DNA from: Phycisphaerales bacterium
Lineage (GTDB): Bacteria; Planctomycetota; Phycisphaerae; Tepidisphaerales; Tepidisphaeraceae
Length of the DNA stretch: 5,440 nucleotides
NCBI GenBank assembly: GCA_028288775.1
Contig: JAQGHP010000408.1
Location: forward strand, 1-5,440
Direction: 5' to 3'
Below, in pieces: positions 1 through 5,440 of this stretch. The translations under genes were made by a program, and so were the position numbers. Position 1 is the first letter of the stretch; each line of letters begins with the position of its first letter. The notes under the pieces are model-generated. The model had not been told where the DNA came from and ran no database searches. It saw nothing but the letters and a program-made list of their open reading frames with translations.

Positions 1-54
1 AAACCGGCGGAACAGTACGCACAACGTCTGCCCTGCATTGCCCCTCATTCATCC

Positions 55-906
55 TCACTTCTTTCCACTTCCATTCCCAGCCCGCATCGCCGCCTCGGCA
101 TCCATCAACTCGCGATGGGCTTCCTGCGTTGCGGGGTCATTCGCGGCGGCGTTTGCGGCGATTTTTTGCAGAGCCGTCTTGGCTTCCAGCCATTGCCGAC
201 TGGCCGCGAGGACCTCGGCGCTGCCAGGGCCGTCGGCGGCAAGAGCGGCCTGCCGCTTGGCGTCCGCAACGTCGGCCTGGGCCTTCGCGGCCTTGTAGGC
301 GGGGTCATTCGAAAGCGTTTGCAGCAGCGCCTGGCTCGCCGACTCCATCTTGGCGCGGGCCGCCTGCAAGGTGGCGGCGTTCGTCGTCGATTGCACGGCC
401 GGTGCAGGCACAGCCGGCTCGGGCGCGTGCTTTACAATTGGCGAAGGCTCCGGCTGTGGATCGACCGCAGGGCGGGGCTTGTAGTTTCCGGGGACAGTCG
501 GTGAGGAGCCGCGATCGTCGAAAATGTTGCCAATGTGCGGATCATCGTTCGCAGCCGGCGGAGTCGCCGGCTGAGGTGCGGGGGCGGCGGGGGGCGGGGG
601 TGTGGGTTGAACTTGCGATTGTCCGCCGCGTACACGATCGATCCACGGGAGCTTGCCGTCGTTGTAAAGGGACAGCCCGACCGCGGCCAGCGATACAATT
701 ACGCCCAGCACCGGAATCCCGCTGCCCCAATGCCCGGTTAGCACAGCAAGCAGGAATCCCAATACGCCGACACCAATGCCGGCCAACCCGATCGTCATCG
801 GGCCGTATCCCCCCAGCGGCACGCGCGTCGCCACGCACGCGGCAACGCCCAGCAGGAGGGCGACAATCCCCAAAAAGTTCAACCGAAGTCGGCGCGACGC
901 GGCCAT
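55..906 (-). CDS. Hypothetical membrane protein with three N-terminal helices, Pro-rich linker and Ala-rich helical tail
   Basis: No family is recognised for this 283-residue protein. Three hydrophobic segments lie at about residues 10-28, 36-57 and 63-81. Proline- and alanine-rich low-complexity stretches follow at about 99-119 and 143-172. The tail, about 177-277, is rich in Ala, Lys, Glu and Gln, looks helical or coiled-coil, and contains two NDPA-started segments (from residues 200 and 256) that resemble each other weakly. Basic residues before the first helix (R5, R6, R8) suggest a cytoplasmic N-terminus. With three helices the tail would then lie outside the cytoplasm. The ATG at 906 was chosen because a GAGGAA ribosome site (915-920) sits 8 bases upstream. 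A TTG at 924 would add six residues but leaves that site inside the gene. It diverges from the gene at 981 across a 74-base gap. The reading frame is convincing; the function is unknown. Confidence 0.8.
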   Translation of the reverse strand: MAASRRLRLNFLGIVALLLGVAACVATRVPLGGYGPMTIGLAGIGVGVLGFLLAVLTGHWGSGIPVLGVIVSLAAVGLSLYNDGKLPWIDRVRGGQSQVQPTPPPPAAPAPQPATPPAANDDPHIGNIFDDRGSSPTVPGNYKPRPAVDPQPEPSPIVKHAPEPAVPAPAVQSTTNAATLQAARAKMESASQALLQTLSNDPAYKAAKAQADVADAKRQAALAADGPGSAEVLAASRQWLEAKTALQKIAANAAANDPATQEAHRELMDAEAAMRAGNGSGKK

Positions 907-914
907 GGTGGTAT

Positions 915-920
915 TTCCTC
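915..920 (-). promoter_or_regulatory. Ribosome binding site fixing the start at 906
   Basis: On the minus strand GAGGAA lies 8 bases before the ATG at 906. It would be internal to the gene if the alternative TTG at 924 were used, so it favours the shorter protein. Confidence 0.6.
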
Positions 921-969
921 GCAATGGTGTGAGCCGCCACTACTGTATCGCGCCGCCGCCGAGTTGCGA

Positions 970-975
970 AGGTGA
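970..975 (+). promoter_or_regulatory. Ribosome binding site fixing the start at 981
   Basis: AGGTGA is a six-base match to the 16S anti-Shine-Dalgarno sequence and sits 5 bases before the ATG at 981. It overlaps the in-frame GTG at 972, which makes that GTG an unlikely start. Confidence 0.6.
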
Positions 976-980
976 GCTTT

Positions 981-1271
981 ATGCTGATTGGGGAACGCCC
1001 ACCGCTTACAATCATGGGCATGACTATCGCCGCTTGGGTCTTGGCGGGACATGGCGATGGGGAGTTTTACCGTTACATCCTGCGCCCTGCCGGCTGGTTT
1101 TGCGGAGTGTGCTTAATTGGCATTCTCGTAGTCGTGACAACCATCTGGTTTGCGTGCCGCCCGTCACGCCAGCAACGTCGCGCTGCAATGGGACTTTGCA
1201 CCCGTTGTGGCTACGACCTCCGCGCGACTTCCGACCGATGCCCCGAATGCGGGACCGCGCGGAGCCCTTGA
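981..1271 (+). CDS. Small single-pass membrane protein with C-terminal zinc-ribbon motif
   Basis: This 96-residue protein has one strongly hydrophobic segment (about residues 38-59), a short basic stretch (RPSRQQRR, about 60-67), and a C-terminal motif CTRCGYDLRATSDRCPECG. Cysteines 73, 76, 87 and 90 form a C-x2-C-x10-C-x2-C arrangement suited to binding one zinc ion. By the positive-inside rule, the basic residues after the helix put the zinc ribbon in the cytoplasm. Proteins ending in or containing this GYDLRA zinc ribbon are, from memory, abundant in Planctomycetota; their function is not established. The ATG at 981 follows an AGGTGA ribosome site. In-frame alternatives are GTG at 972 and ATGs at 1014 and 1020. 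The gene ends 48 bases before the convergent gene at 1320-1571, with no clear terminator between them. Confidence 0.78.
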   Translation: MLIGERPPLTIMGMTIAAWVLAGHGDGEFYRYILRPAGWFCGVCLIGILVVVTTIWFACRPSRQQRRAAMGLCTRCGYDLRATSDRCPECGTARSP

Positions 1272-1319
1272 ATGAGAAGATGACCATCCACAAGTATTTC
1301 GTTCCAGCGCGGCACAGGA

Positions 1320-1571
1320 TTATTCGACGCCTTCATTTCCACTGCCCGGCTGCTCGACGCCGCTGGATTCGCGTTTGGCGCTGTCAGACCCGTCCGCACG
1401 GCCATCTTGCGGCGGGATCGCCTCTTCCATGTCGAGCGCTTCTTCGGTTGGCACCTCTCCATCGATGACGTCCGGAGGCATGTGAGAGAGGTTGTCGGCG
1501 GCGGGACCCATGTTGCGGCTGCCGCTGTGCTCGGTTTCGCCGCCAGTAGGGTCGAAAATGCTGCGGGTCAT
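1320..1571 (-). CDS. Small acidic, probably disordered hypothetical protein
   Basis: The predicted protein has 83 residues, with 19 Asp/Glu against 5 Lys/Arg, no Cys and no hydrophobic segment, so it should be soluble, acidic and largely disordered. The N-terminal third (MTRSIFDPTGGETEHSGS) is less acidic and may be the conserved part. The rest is rich in Glu, Asp, Pro, Gly and Ser. The ATG at 1571 is preceded at 5 bases by AAAGGA (1577-1582 on the minus strand). An in-frame ATG at 1637 would add 22 residues but has no ribosome site. It is divergent from osmC and convergent with the gene at 981-1271. The family is not recognised. The good ribosome site and the absence of a better frame on either strand support it as a real gene. 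Confidence 0.6.
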   Translation of the reverse strand: MTRSIFDPTGGETEHSGSRNMGPAADNLSHMPPDVIDGEVPTEEALDMEEAIPPQDGRADGSDSAKRESSGVEQPGSGNEGVE

Positions 1572-1576
1572 CGGAG

Positions 1577-1582
1577 TCCTTT
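1577..1582 (-). promoter_or_regulatory. Ribosome binding site fixing the start at 1571
   Basis: On the minus strand AAAGGA sits 5 bases before the ATG at 1571. It favours the 83-residue start over the in-frame ATG at 1637, which has none. Confidence 0.5.
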
Positions 1583-1732
1583 CTGTGAAAATATACGGAT
1601 AGAGTATTGCAAGGGGTGTGCCGCTGGATGCGGCCATGGTCGCGGGGAGGCGGATTGCGTTTGCCAGCGCGGCCGATCGCTTCTACCATCGCTCTCGATC
1701 AATGCGATCAATACGAACGAAACCCACAGGAC

Positions 1733-1738
1733 AAGGAG
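1733..1738 (+). promoter_or_regulatory. Ribosome binding site of osmC
   Basis: AAGGAG lies 6 bases before the ATG at 1745. The open frame continues upstream to 1607, so this site fixes the start, in agreement with the usual length of OsmC. Confidence 0.7.
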
Positions 1739-1744
1739 TCGGCC

Positions 1745-2173
1745 ATGCCGGTACGAAACGCGGACGCGGTTTGGGAAGGGGATCTCAAGAGCGGCAAAGG
1801 GAGCGTGAAGCTGGGGAGCGGGGCGTTTGAAGGAAAGTATTCGTTCACCAGCCGCTTTGAAAACGGCCCGGGCACGAATCCCGAAGAGCTGCTGGGCGCG
1901 GCCCACGCGGCCTGTTACTCGATGGCCCTTTCCAACGGCCTGGGCGGCGCGGGCCTGAAGCCGACGCGCATTCATACCACGGCAAAGGTGACGATCGAAA
2001 AAGTCGGCGAGGGGTTCAAGATCACCCGCATCCTGCTCCAGACCGAAGCGCAGGTCTCCGGCCTTGATGACGCGAAGTTTCAGGAGATCGCCCTAAAGAC
2101 CAAGAGCGGCTGCCCTATCTCTCAAGCCCTGAGCGCTACGCCGATCGACCTCGAAGCAAAGCTGCTGAAGTAA
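1745..2173 (+). CDS. osmC: OsmC family peroxiredoxin (organic hydroperoxide reductase)
   Basis: OsmC is a cytoplasmic thiol peroxidase that reduces organic hydroperoxides with a reactive and a resolving cysteine. The 142 residues match the E. coli protein (143) in length and along the whole sequence, including WEGDLKSGKGSV near the N-terminus, the block GTNPEELLGAAHAACYSMAL (43-62) and the block SGCPISQAL (121-129). The two cysteines are C57 and C123, 66 residues apart as in E. coli (C59 and C125). R37 and E47 are in the places of the active-site Arg and Glu. The conserved GTNPEELLGAAHAAC block points to the OsmC subgroup rather than Ohr. It appears to be a single-gene unit, followed 18 bases later by the rpmB promoter. 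No clear promoter or known regulator site is visible upstream; two copies of CGATCAAT (1696-1703, 1705-1712) are the only feature there. Confidence 0.95.
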   Translation: MPVRNADAVWEGDLKSGKGSVKLGSGAFEGKYSFTSRFENGPGTNPEELLGAAHAACYSMALSNGLGGAGLKPTRIHTTAKVTIEKVGEGFKITRILLQTEAQVSGLDDAKFQEIALKTKSGCPISQALSATPIDLEAKLLK

Positions 2174-2191
2174 AATTAAGCTTTCCAAGCC

Positions 2192-2219
2192 TTGCAACGC
2201 GCGGCAATCCCCGTACAAT
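2192..2219 (+). promoter_or_regulatory. Sigma70-type promoter for rpmB
   Basis: TTGCAA (2192-2197) and TACAAT (2214-2219) are separated by 16 bases, each box differing from consensus by one or two bases. Transcription would start near 2226, giving a leader of about 30 bases before the rpmB ATG. The position between the osmC stop and rpmB implies that L28 is transcribed independently of osmC. Confidence 0.65.
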
Positions 2220-2244
2220 GCTCCGCTCTTTACACCGAGATAAC

Positions 2245-2249
2245 GAGGT
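2245..2249 (+). promoter_or_regulatory. Ribosome binding site of rpmB
   Basis: GAGGT lies 7 bases before the ATG at 2257. The upstream in-frame ATG at 2218 overlaps the -10 box of the predicted promoter, so it cannot be the start of a message made from that promoter. Confidence 0.65.
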
Positions 2250-2256
2250 AAGTCCA

Positions 2257-2532
2257 ATGCCACGCGTATGCTATTTCACTGGGAAAAAGACCACTTTCGG
2301 CAATCAGATCACCCACCGCGGCAAAGCCAAGTACCTGGGCGGCGTGGGCACCAAGATCACCGGAATCACCGCGCGCAAGTTCAAGCCCAATATCCAGAAG
2401 GTCCGGGCCGTGATCGACGGGCATGCCGTACGCATCAAGGTCAGCGCCAAGGCCATCCGCATGGGCCTGGTCATAAAGCCAATCAAGCGGCGGTATAAGC
2501 CGACGCCGGCCGCGACCGCCCCGACAGCGTAA
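2257..2532 (+). CDS. rpmB: 50S ribosomal protein L28
   Basis: L28 is a small basic protein of the large ribosomal subunit. The 91-residue product begins MPRVCYFTGKKTTFGNQITH, which fits the family N-terminus (xRVCxxTGKxxxxGNxxSH). It continues with KFKPNIQKVRAVIDG and the conserved VRIKVSAKAIR block (about 53-63). It has a single cysteine (C5), so the zinc-binding CxxC form of some L28 proteins is absent. Bacterial L28 usually has 60-80 residues; the excess here is a Lys/Arg then Pro/Ala/Thr-rich tail from about residue 73 (KRRYKPTPAATAPTA). The gene has its own promoter upstream and a strong hairpin terminator downstream, so it looks monocistronic and is not followed by rpmG, a common neighbour. 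Confidence 0.93.
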   Translation: MPRVCYFTGKKTTFGNQITHRGKAKYLGGVGTKITGITARKFKPNIQKVRAVIDGHAVRIKVSAKAIRMGLVIKPIKRRYKPTPAATAPTA

Positions 2533-2551
2533 ACGCATTCAAGCTGGAATT

Positions 2552-2598
2552 CAAAAGCAGGAAGCCACGGCCGGTCCGGCCGTGGCTTCCTGCTTTTG
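2552..2598 (+). terminator. Rho-independent terminator after rpmB
   Basis: A perfect 23-base inverted repeat (2552-2574 with 2576-2598) surrounds a single base; in RNA the innermost pairs would open into a small loop. The stem is GC-rich in the centre. It starts with AAAA and ends with TTTT, so it could stop transcription from either direction. It begins 19 bases after the rpmB stop. Confidence 0.85.
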
Positions 2599-2683
2599 TG
2601 CTTTCGGGAAGTGCGGAAGCTGTCTTTTCCTTTGAATCTCATCGGTGCGTGACACTCCGGGCGAGTAGCATTTCCCCTCTTTC

Positions 2684-2709
2684 CCCTCCTCCGGTACGCC
2701 GGGGGAGGG
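2684..2709. repeat. GC-rich hairpin within the intergenic element
   Basis: Bases 2684-2694 can pair with 2699-2709 in an 11-pair stem with one G-T wobble and a four-base TACG loop. The left arm is the same sequence that pairs with 2811-2824, so the two structures exclude each other. Confidence 0.55.
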
Positions 2710-2721
2710 TTAGGGAGGGGG
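2701..2721 (+). other. Putative G-quadruplex motif
   Basis: Four guanine tracts occur in the order G5, A, G3, TTA, G3, A, G5. Loops of 1, 3 and 1 bases satisfy the usual intramolecular quadruplex pattern with short loops. The G tracts are on the plus strand, so a transcript reading towards gatC would carry them. Its first nine bases are also the 3' arm of the hairpin at 2684-2709. Confidence 0.6.
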
Positions 2722-2732
2722 CCTGCCGGAGG

Positions 2733-2764
2733 GTTCAAGAGTTCAAGGGTTAAATGGTTCAGGG
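2733..2764 (+). repeat. Four tandem copies of a GTTCAAGG-like octamer
   Basis: Four units with exact 8-base spacing read GTTCAAGA, GTTCAAGG, GTTAAATG and GTTCAGGG. The period is not a multiple of three, which argues against coding. An inverted set follows at 2781-2804. Confidence 0.7.
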
Positions 2765-2780
2765 TGTGCCCCCTTCAGCT

Positions 2781-2804
2781 CTTGAACCTTTGAACCCTTG
2801 AACC
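2781..2804 (-). repeat. Three tandem copies of the octamer in inverted orientation
   Basis: CTTGAACC, TTTGAACC and CTTGAACC are contiguous. They are reverse complements of the GGTTCAAG-like units at 2733-2764, so the two arrays form the inner stem of the element. Confidence 0.7.
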
Positions 2805-2912
2805 CTTCCAGTACCGGAGGAGGGAGCAGAGGAGGGATCGCCGAACGTGTCGCACACCCAATCTGCCCCACGTTTCCCGGAGCCAGTTGCCCCGCCGATT
2901 TACTTGCGTTAC

Positions 2913-2917
2913 AAGGG
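2913..2917 (+). promoter_or_regulatory. Ribosome binding site of gatC
   Basis: AAGGG sits 7 bases before the ATG at 2925. It supports that start over the in-frame GTG at 2847, which would add 26 residues without similarity to GatC. Confidence 0.5.
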
Positions 2918-2924
2918 CGATCCT

Positions 2925-3266
2925 ATGGCCGCGGAAAGTACCCCCAGCACACGGAGTCAGACGCTGACCCTAAACGACGTTCGCCACGTCGCGATGCTCT
3001 CGCGCCTGGCCCTGAATGACGATCATCTCAAGCGCCTTACCGCACAGCTCGAATCGATCCTCGGTTACGTGGCGAAGATCGGCGAAGTCGACGTCAGCGG
3101 TGTAGAGCCGATGGCGCATGCGCTGCCTTTGCATAATGTCTTCCGGGAAGACGTGGTCGAGCCGAGCCTGCCGTTGGACAAAGTGCTGATGAACGCCCCG
3201 GAGACGGACGGGCCGTTTTTCAAGGTACCGAAGGTCATCGGTGGCGACGAAGACTCGGCGGGTTAG
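2925..3266 (+). CDS. gatC: Glutamyl/aspartyl-tRNA amidotransferase subunit C
   Basis: GatC is the small subunit that wraps around and stabilises GatA in the GatCAB complex, which amidates Glu-tRNA(Gln) and/or Asp-tRNA(Asn). The 113-residue product shows the family pattern: VRHVAMLSRLAL (19-30), the helix leading into ILGYVAKIGEVDVSGVEPM (45-63), then FREDVVEPSL (73-82) and the C-terminal VLMNAPETDGPFFKVPKVI (88-106). Typical members have 95-100 residues; the excess is a Ser/Thr-rich N-terminus of about 14 residues and a short acidic tail. The ATG at 2925 follows AAGGG. The next gene starts 70 bases later on the same strand and gatA follows that, suggesting one operon. No clear promoter is visible in 2837-2924. 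Confidence 0.92.
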   Translation: MAAESTPSTRSQTLTLNDVRHVAMLSRLALNDDHLKRLTAQLESILGYVAKIGEVDVSGVEPMAHALPLHNVFREDVVEPSLPLDKVLMNAPETDGPFFKVPKVIGGDEDSAG

Positions 3267-3325
3267 GCCCGGCCCCGGCGAGTCTGCGGGGTTGATCGCG
3301 GCATCATTTCGTGTCACTTCACGGA

Positions 3326-3330
3326 GAGGA
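3326..3330 (+). promoter_or_regulatory. Ribosome binding site fixing a GTG start at 3337
   Basis: GAGGA lies 6 bases before the GTG at 3337, within a purine stretch (GGAGAGGA, 3323-3330). The frame is open back to 3241, overlapping the end of gatC, but no similar site precedes an earlier start codon. Confidence 0.65.
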
Positions 3331-3336
3331 GCGGCC

Positions 3337-4386
3337 GTGACCAACACGCTCTCGACCCAACTCGCGCCCGGCGGTTACGTCGCCGGCCAGATCCGCAGAA
3401 CCAATCGCACCTTTCTTATTTGGAACCTTTCCCTGCTCGCGCTGTTCCTGGCGCTCTGCTGGATTTCGAGCACGTATTACTATTACTTCTTTCACGGCCC
3501 GCTCCCCGCGGACGACAACGCCCTGCTGGCCGTCGCGCGGGACGCCGACCGTCACGTTCTCGTCAACTATCTTCGGATAAAGGACCATCCGCTCATCCCG
3601 GCGGGCTGGACCGAAGTCGCGACGAACAACGACGTGCCCTATTCGCGCATCCCGTACTTCATGACGCGCGTGGGCGATCAGTGGATGCTCGTGATGTCGA
3701 AAAATGCGGACGCGGGCCGCGACCTCGTGGGCTCCGTCTACCGCGTTCCGAAGGACGCGCAGGCGGAAGTGATTCCCGCGCTCGAGCGGCAGAATCCGCA
3801 AATGCGCGGGAAATTTCTTCCTGTCCTGCTTAACGCCGAAGTCGCGTTTGACGTGAGCGGGTACGTCGGGCTGGCGCTGCTCGTCCCGCTCGGTTTCATC
3901 GCAATCTTCAACGTAATTCGCGGATTGATGAGAGTGACTTCGCTCGATTCCGGGCGTCATCCGCTGCTCCGCCGGCTCAGGCCCATTGGCGATCCGATGA
4001 CCGTTGCCACGGATATCGATGGAGAGGTTTCGGGCGGGCCCGCGCTCCCTCTGGGTGCGGCTACCGTCACGAGTTCCTGGATCTTGTGGCCGACGCGATT
4101 TCGGCTATTCGTCGTGCGGATCGAGGATGTTGTCTGGGCCTATCATCAGAACACGGGCGGCCGGCACACGGCGATGCTCTTCACCCGCGACGGCAAAATC
4201 CGGCCGGTTTGGCTCAAAAAGGACGCGGTGGACGAACTGCTCCGTACGATCGCGCGGCGCGTGCCGTGGGCGTTCATGGGCTTCGACGTGCAACGGCTGA
4301 AGGCCTGGCAGAAGCGGAGTCAGGAGATCATTGCCGCGTCCGACGAGCGCCGCAATGCGCGTTCGCCCATCGCTCGGACTTCGTGA
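3337..4386 (+). CDS. Two-helix membrane protein of unknown function, between gatC and gatA
   Basis: The 349-residue product has hydrophobic helices at about 26-46 and 173-197. Basic residues flank the cytoplasmic sides (R20, R21, R24; R195, R199, R212, R213). This places the N-terminus and the C-terminal domain in the cytoplasm and a loop of about 125 residues outside. The C-terminal domain carries RRLRPIGDP (212-220), the segment IEDVVWAYHQ (262-271), a TRDGK turn (283-287) and IARRVPWAFMGFD (305-317). The motifs WAY and PWAFMG resemble a membrane-protein family I recall as DUF6709; this is from memory and weak. No catalytic signature is evident. The start is the GTG at 3337, chosen for its ribosome site. 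It lies 70 bases after gatC and its stop overlaps a potential GTG start in the gatA frame, so co-transcription is likely. A role in tRNA amidation is not implied by the sequence. Confidence 0.85.
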   Translation: MTNTLSTQLAPGGYVAGQIRRTNRTFLIWNLSLLALFLALCWISSTYYYYFFHGPLPADDNALLAVARDADRHVLVNYLRIKDHPLIPAGWTEVATNNDVPYSRIPYFMTRVGDQWMLVMSKNADAGRDLVGSVYRVPKDAQAEVIPALERQNPQMRGKFLPVLLNAEVAFDVSGYVGLALLVPLGFIAIFNVIRGLMRVTSLDSGRHPLLRRLRPIGDPMTVATDIDGEVSGGPALPLGAATVTSSWILWPTRFRLFVVRIEDVVWAYHQNTGGRHTAMLFTRDGKIRPVWLKKDAVDELLRTIARRVPWAFMGFDVQRLKAWQKRSQEIIAASDERRNARSPIARTS

Positions 4387-4439
4387 TTCCAGACGACGGG
4401 TTTTACTTTTCGCGAGATTTCCGTAACTTTCGCTCCGAC

Positions 4440-5440
<1,001 letters not shown>

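Larger units (their letters stand above)
2671..2836. repeat. Structured intergenic repeat element (inverted arms, G-quadruplex motif, octamer arrays)
   Basis: A pyrimidine-only tract (2671-2692) and a purine-rich tract (2816-2837) flank the element. Perfect 14-base inverted arms CCCTCCTCCGGTAC lie at 2684-2697 and 2811-2824. Inside is a second inverted repeat, 2731-2754 with 2782-2805, matching at 21 of 24 positions. No coding frame fits it. It could be a small non-autonomous mobile repeat or a dispersed intergenic repeat. I see no target-site duplication. It lies between the rpmB terminator and gatC. The flanking stretches 2599-2670 and 2837-2924 hold nothing else that I can identify. Confidence 0.6.

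Noticed and set aside
129..932. Long plus-strand frame of 267 codons opposite the 55-906 gene
   Set aside because: Its product is rich in Arg, Pro and Ala with no domain or hydrophobic pattern, as expected from reading the complement of a GC-rich gene. The minus-strand product has clear membrane helices and a ribosome site.
776..1468. Plus-strand frame of 230 codons spanning the 981-1271 gene and its neighbours
   Set aside because: It crosses two intergenic gaps and three better-supported genes, and its product lacks any motif. The zinc-ribbon motif is in a different frame.
1577..1620. Possible minus-strand promoter (TTGCAA and TATATT) for the acidic small protein
   Set aside because: The two boxes are only 11 bases apart, too close for a sigma70 promoter, and no other -35 box is suitably placed.
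2847..2924. N-terminal extension of gatC from a GTG at 2847
   Set aside because: The nearby GGAGG-like sequence belongs to the repeat element and is about 11 bases away. The added 26 residues do not match GatC, and AAGGG precedes the ATG at 2925.
3319..3960. Minus-strand frame of 213 codons opposite the gene at 3337-4386
   Set aside because: Charged, compositionally odd product without motifs. The plus-strand frame has membrane helices, a ribosome site and operon context.

Overview
The window looks like chromosomal DNA of a GC-rich member of the Planctomycetota. The strongest clue is the small membrane protein at 981-1271, which ends in a C-x2-C-GYDLRA-x4-C-x2-C zinc-ribbon motif that, as far as I recall, is very common in that phylum. 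Class or genus cannot be fixed from this window. Most genes are conserved housekeeping or hypothetical ones. I see no phage, transposase, CRISPR array or RNA gene.

Left part (1-1571): a minus-strand gene (55-906) encodes a three-helix membrane protein with a proline-rich linker and an alanine-rich helical tail. It diverges from the plus-strand zinc-ribbon membrane protein (981-1271). A small acidic, probably disordered protein (1320-1571, minus) converges on the latter.

Middle part (1572-2924): osmC (1745-2173), an organic-hydroperoxide peroxidase, is followed by rpmB (2257-2532), ribosomal protein L28. rpmB has its own good sigma70-type promoter and a near-perfect palindromic terminator. 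The 392-base gap before gatC holds that terminator and a structured non-coding element (about 2671-2836). The element has a GC hairpin, a four-tract G-quadruplex motif and inverted arrays of an 8-base repeat, bounded by 14-base inverted arms.

Right part (2925-5440): gatC, then a two-helix membrane protein of unknown function (3337-4386), then gatA, which runs off the window edge. GatC and GatA are two subunits of the GatCAB amidotransferase, which converts Glu-tRNA(Gln) and/or Asp-tRNA(Asn) to the amidated forms. All three genes share a strand with short gaps and are probably co-transcribed. gatB is not in the window.

I found no convincing new multi-gene system. The items most worth a second look are the structured repeat element upstream of gatC and the unrelated membrane-protein gene between gatC and gatA.
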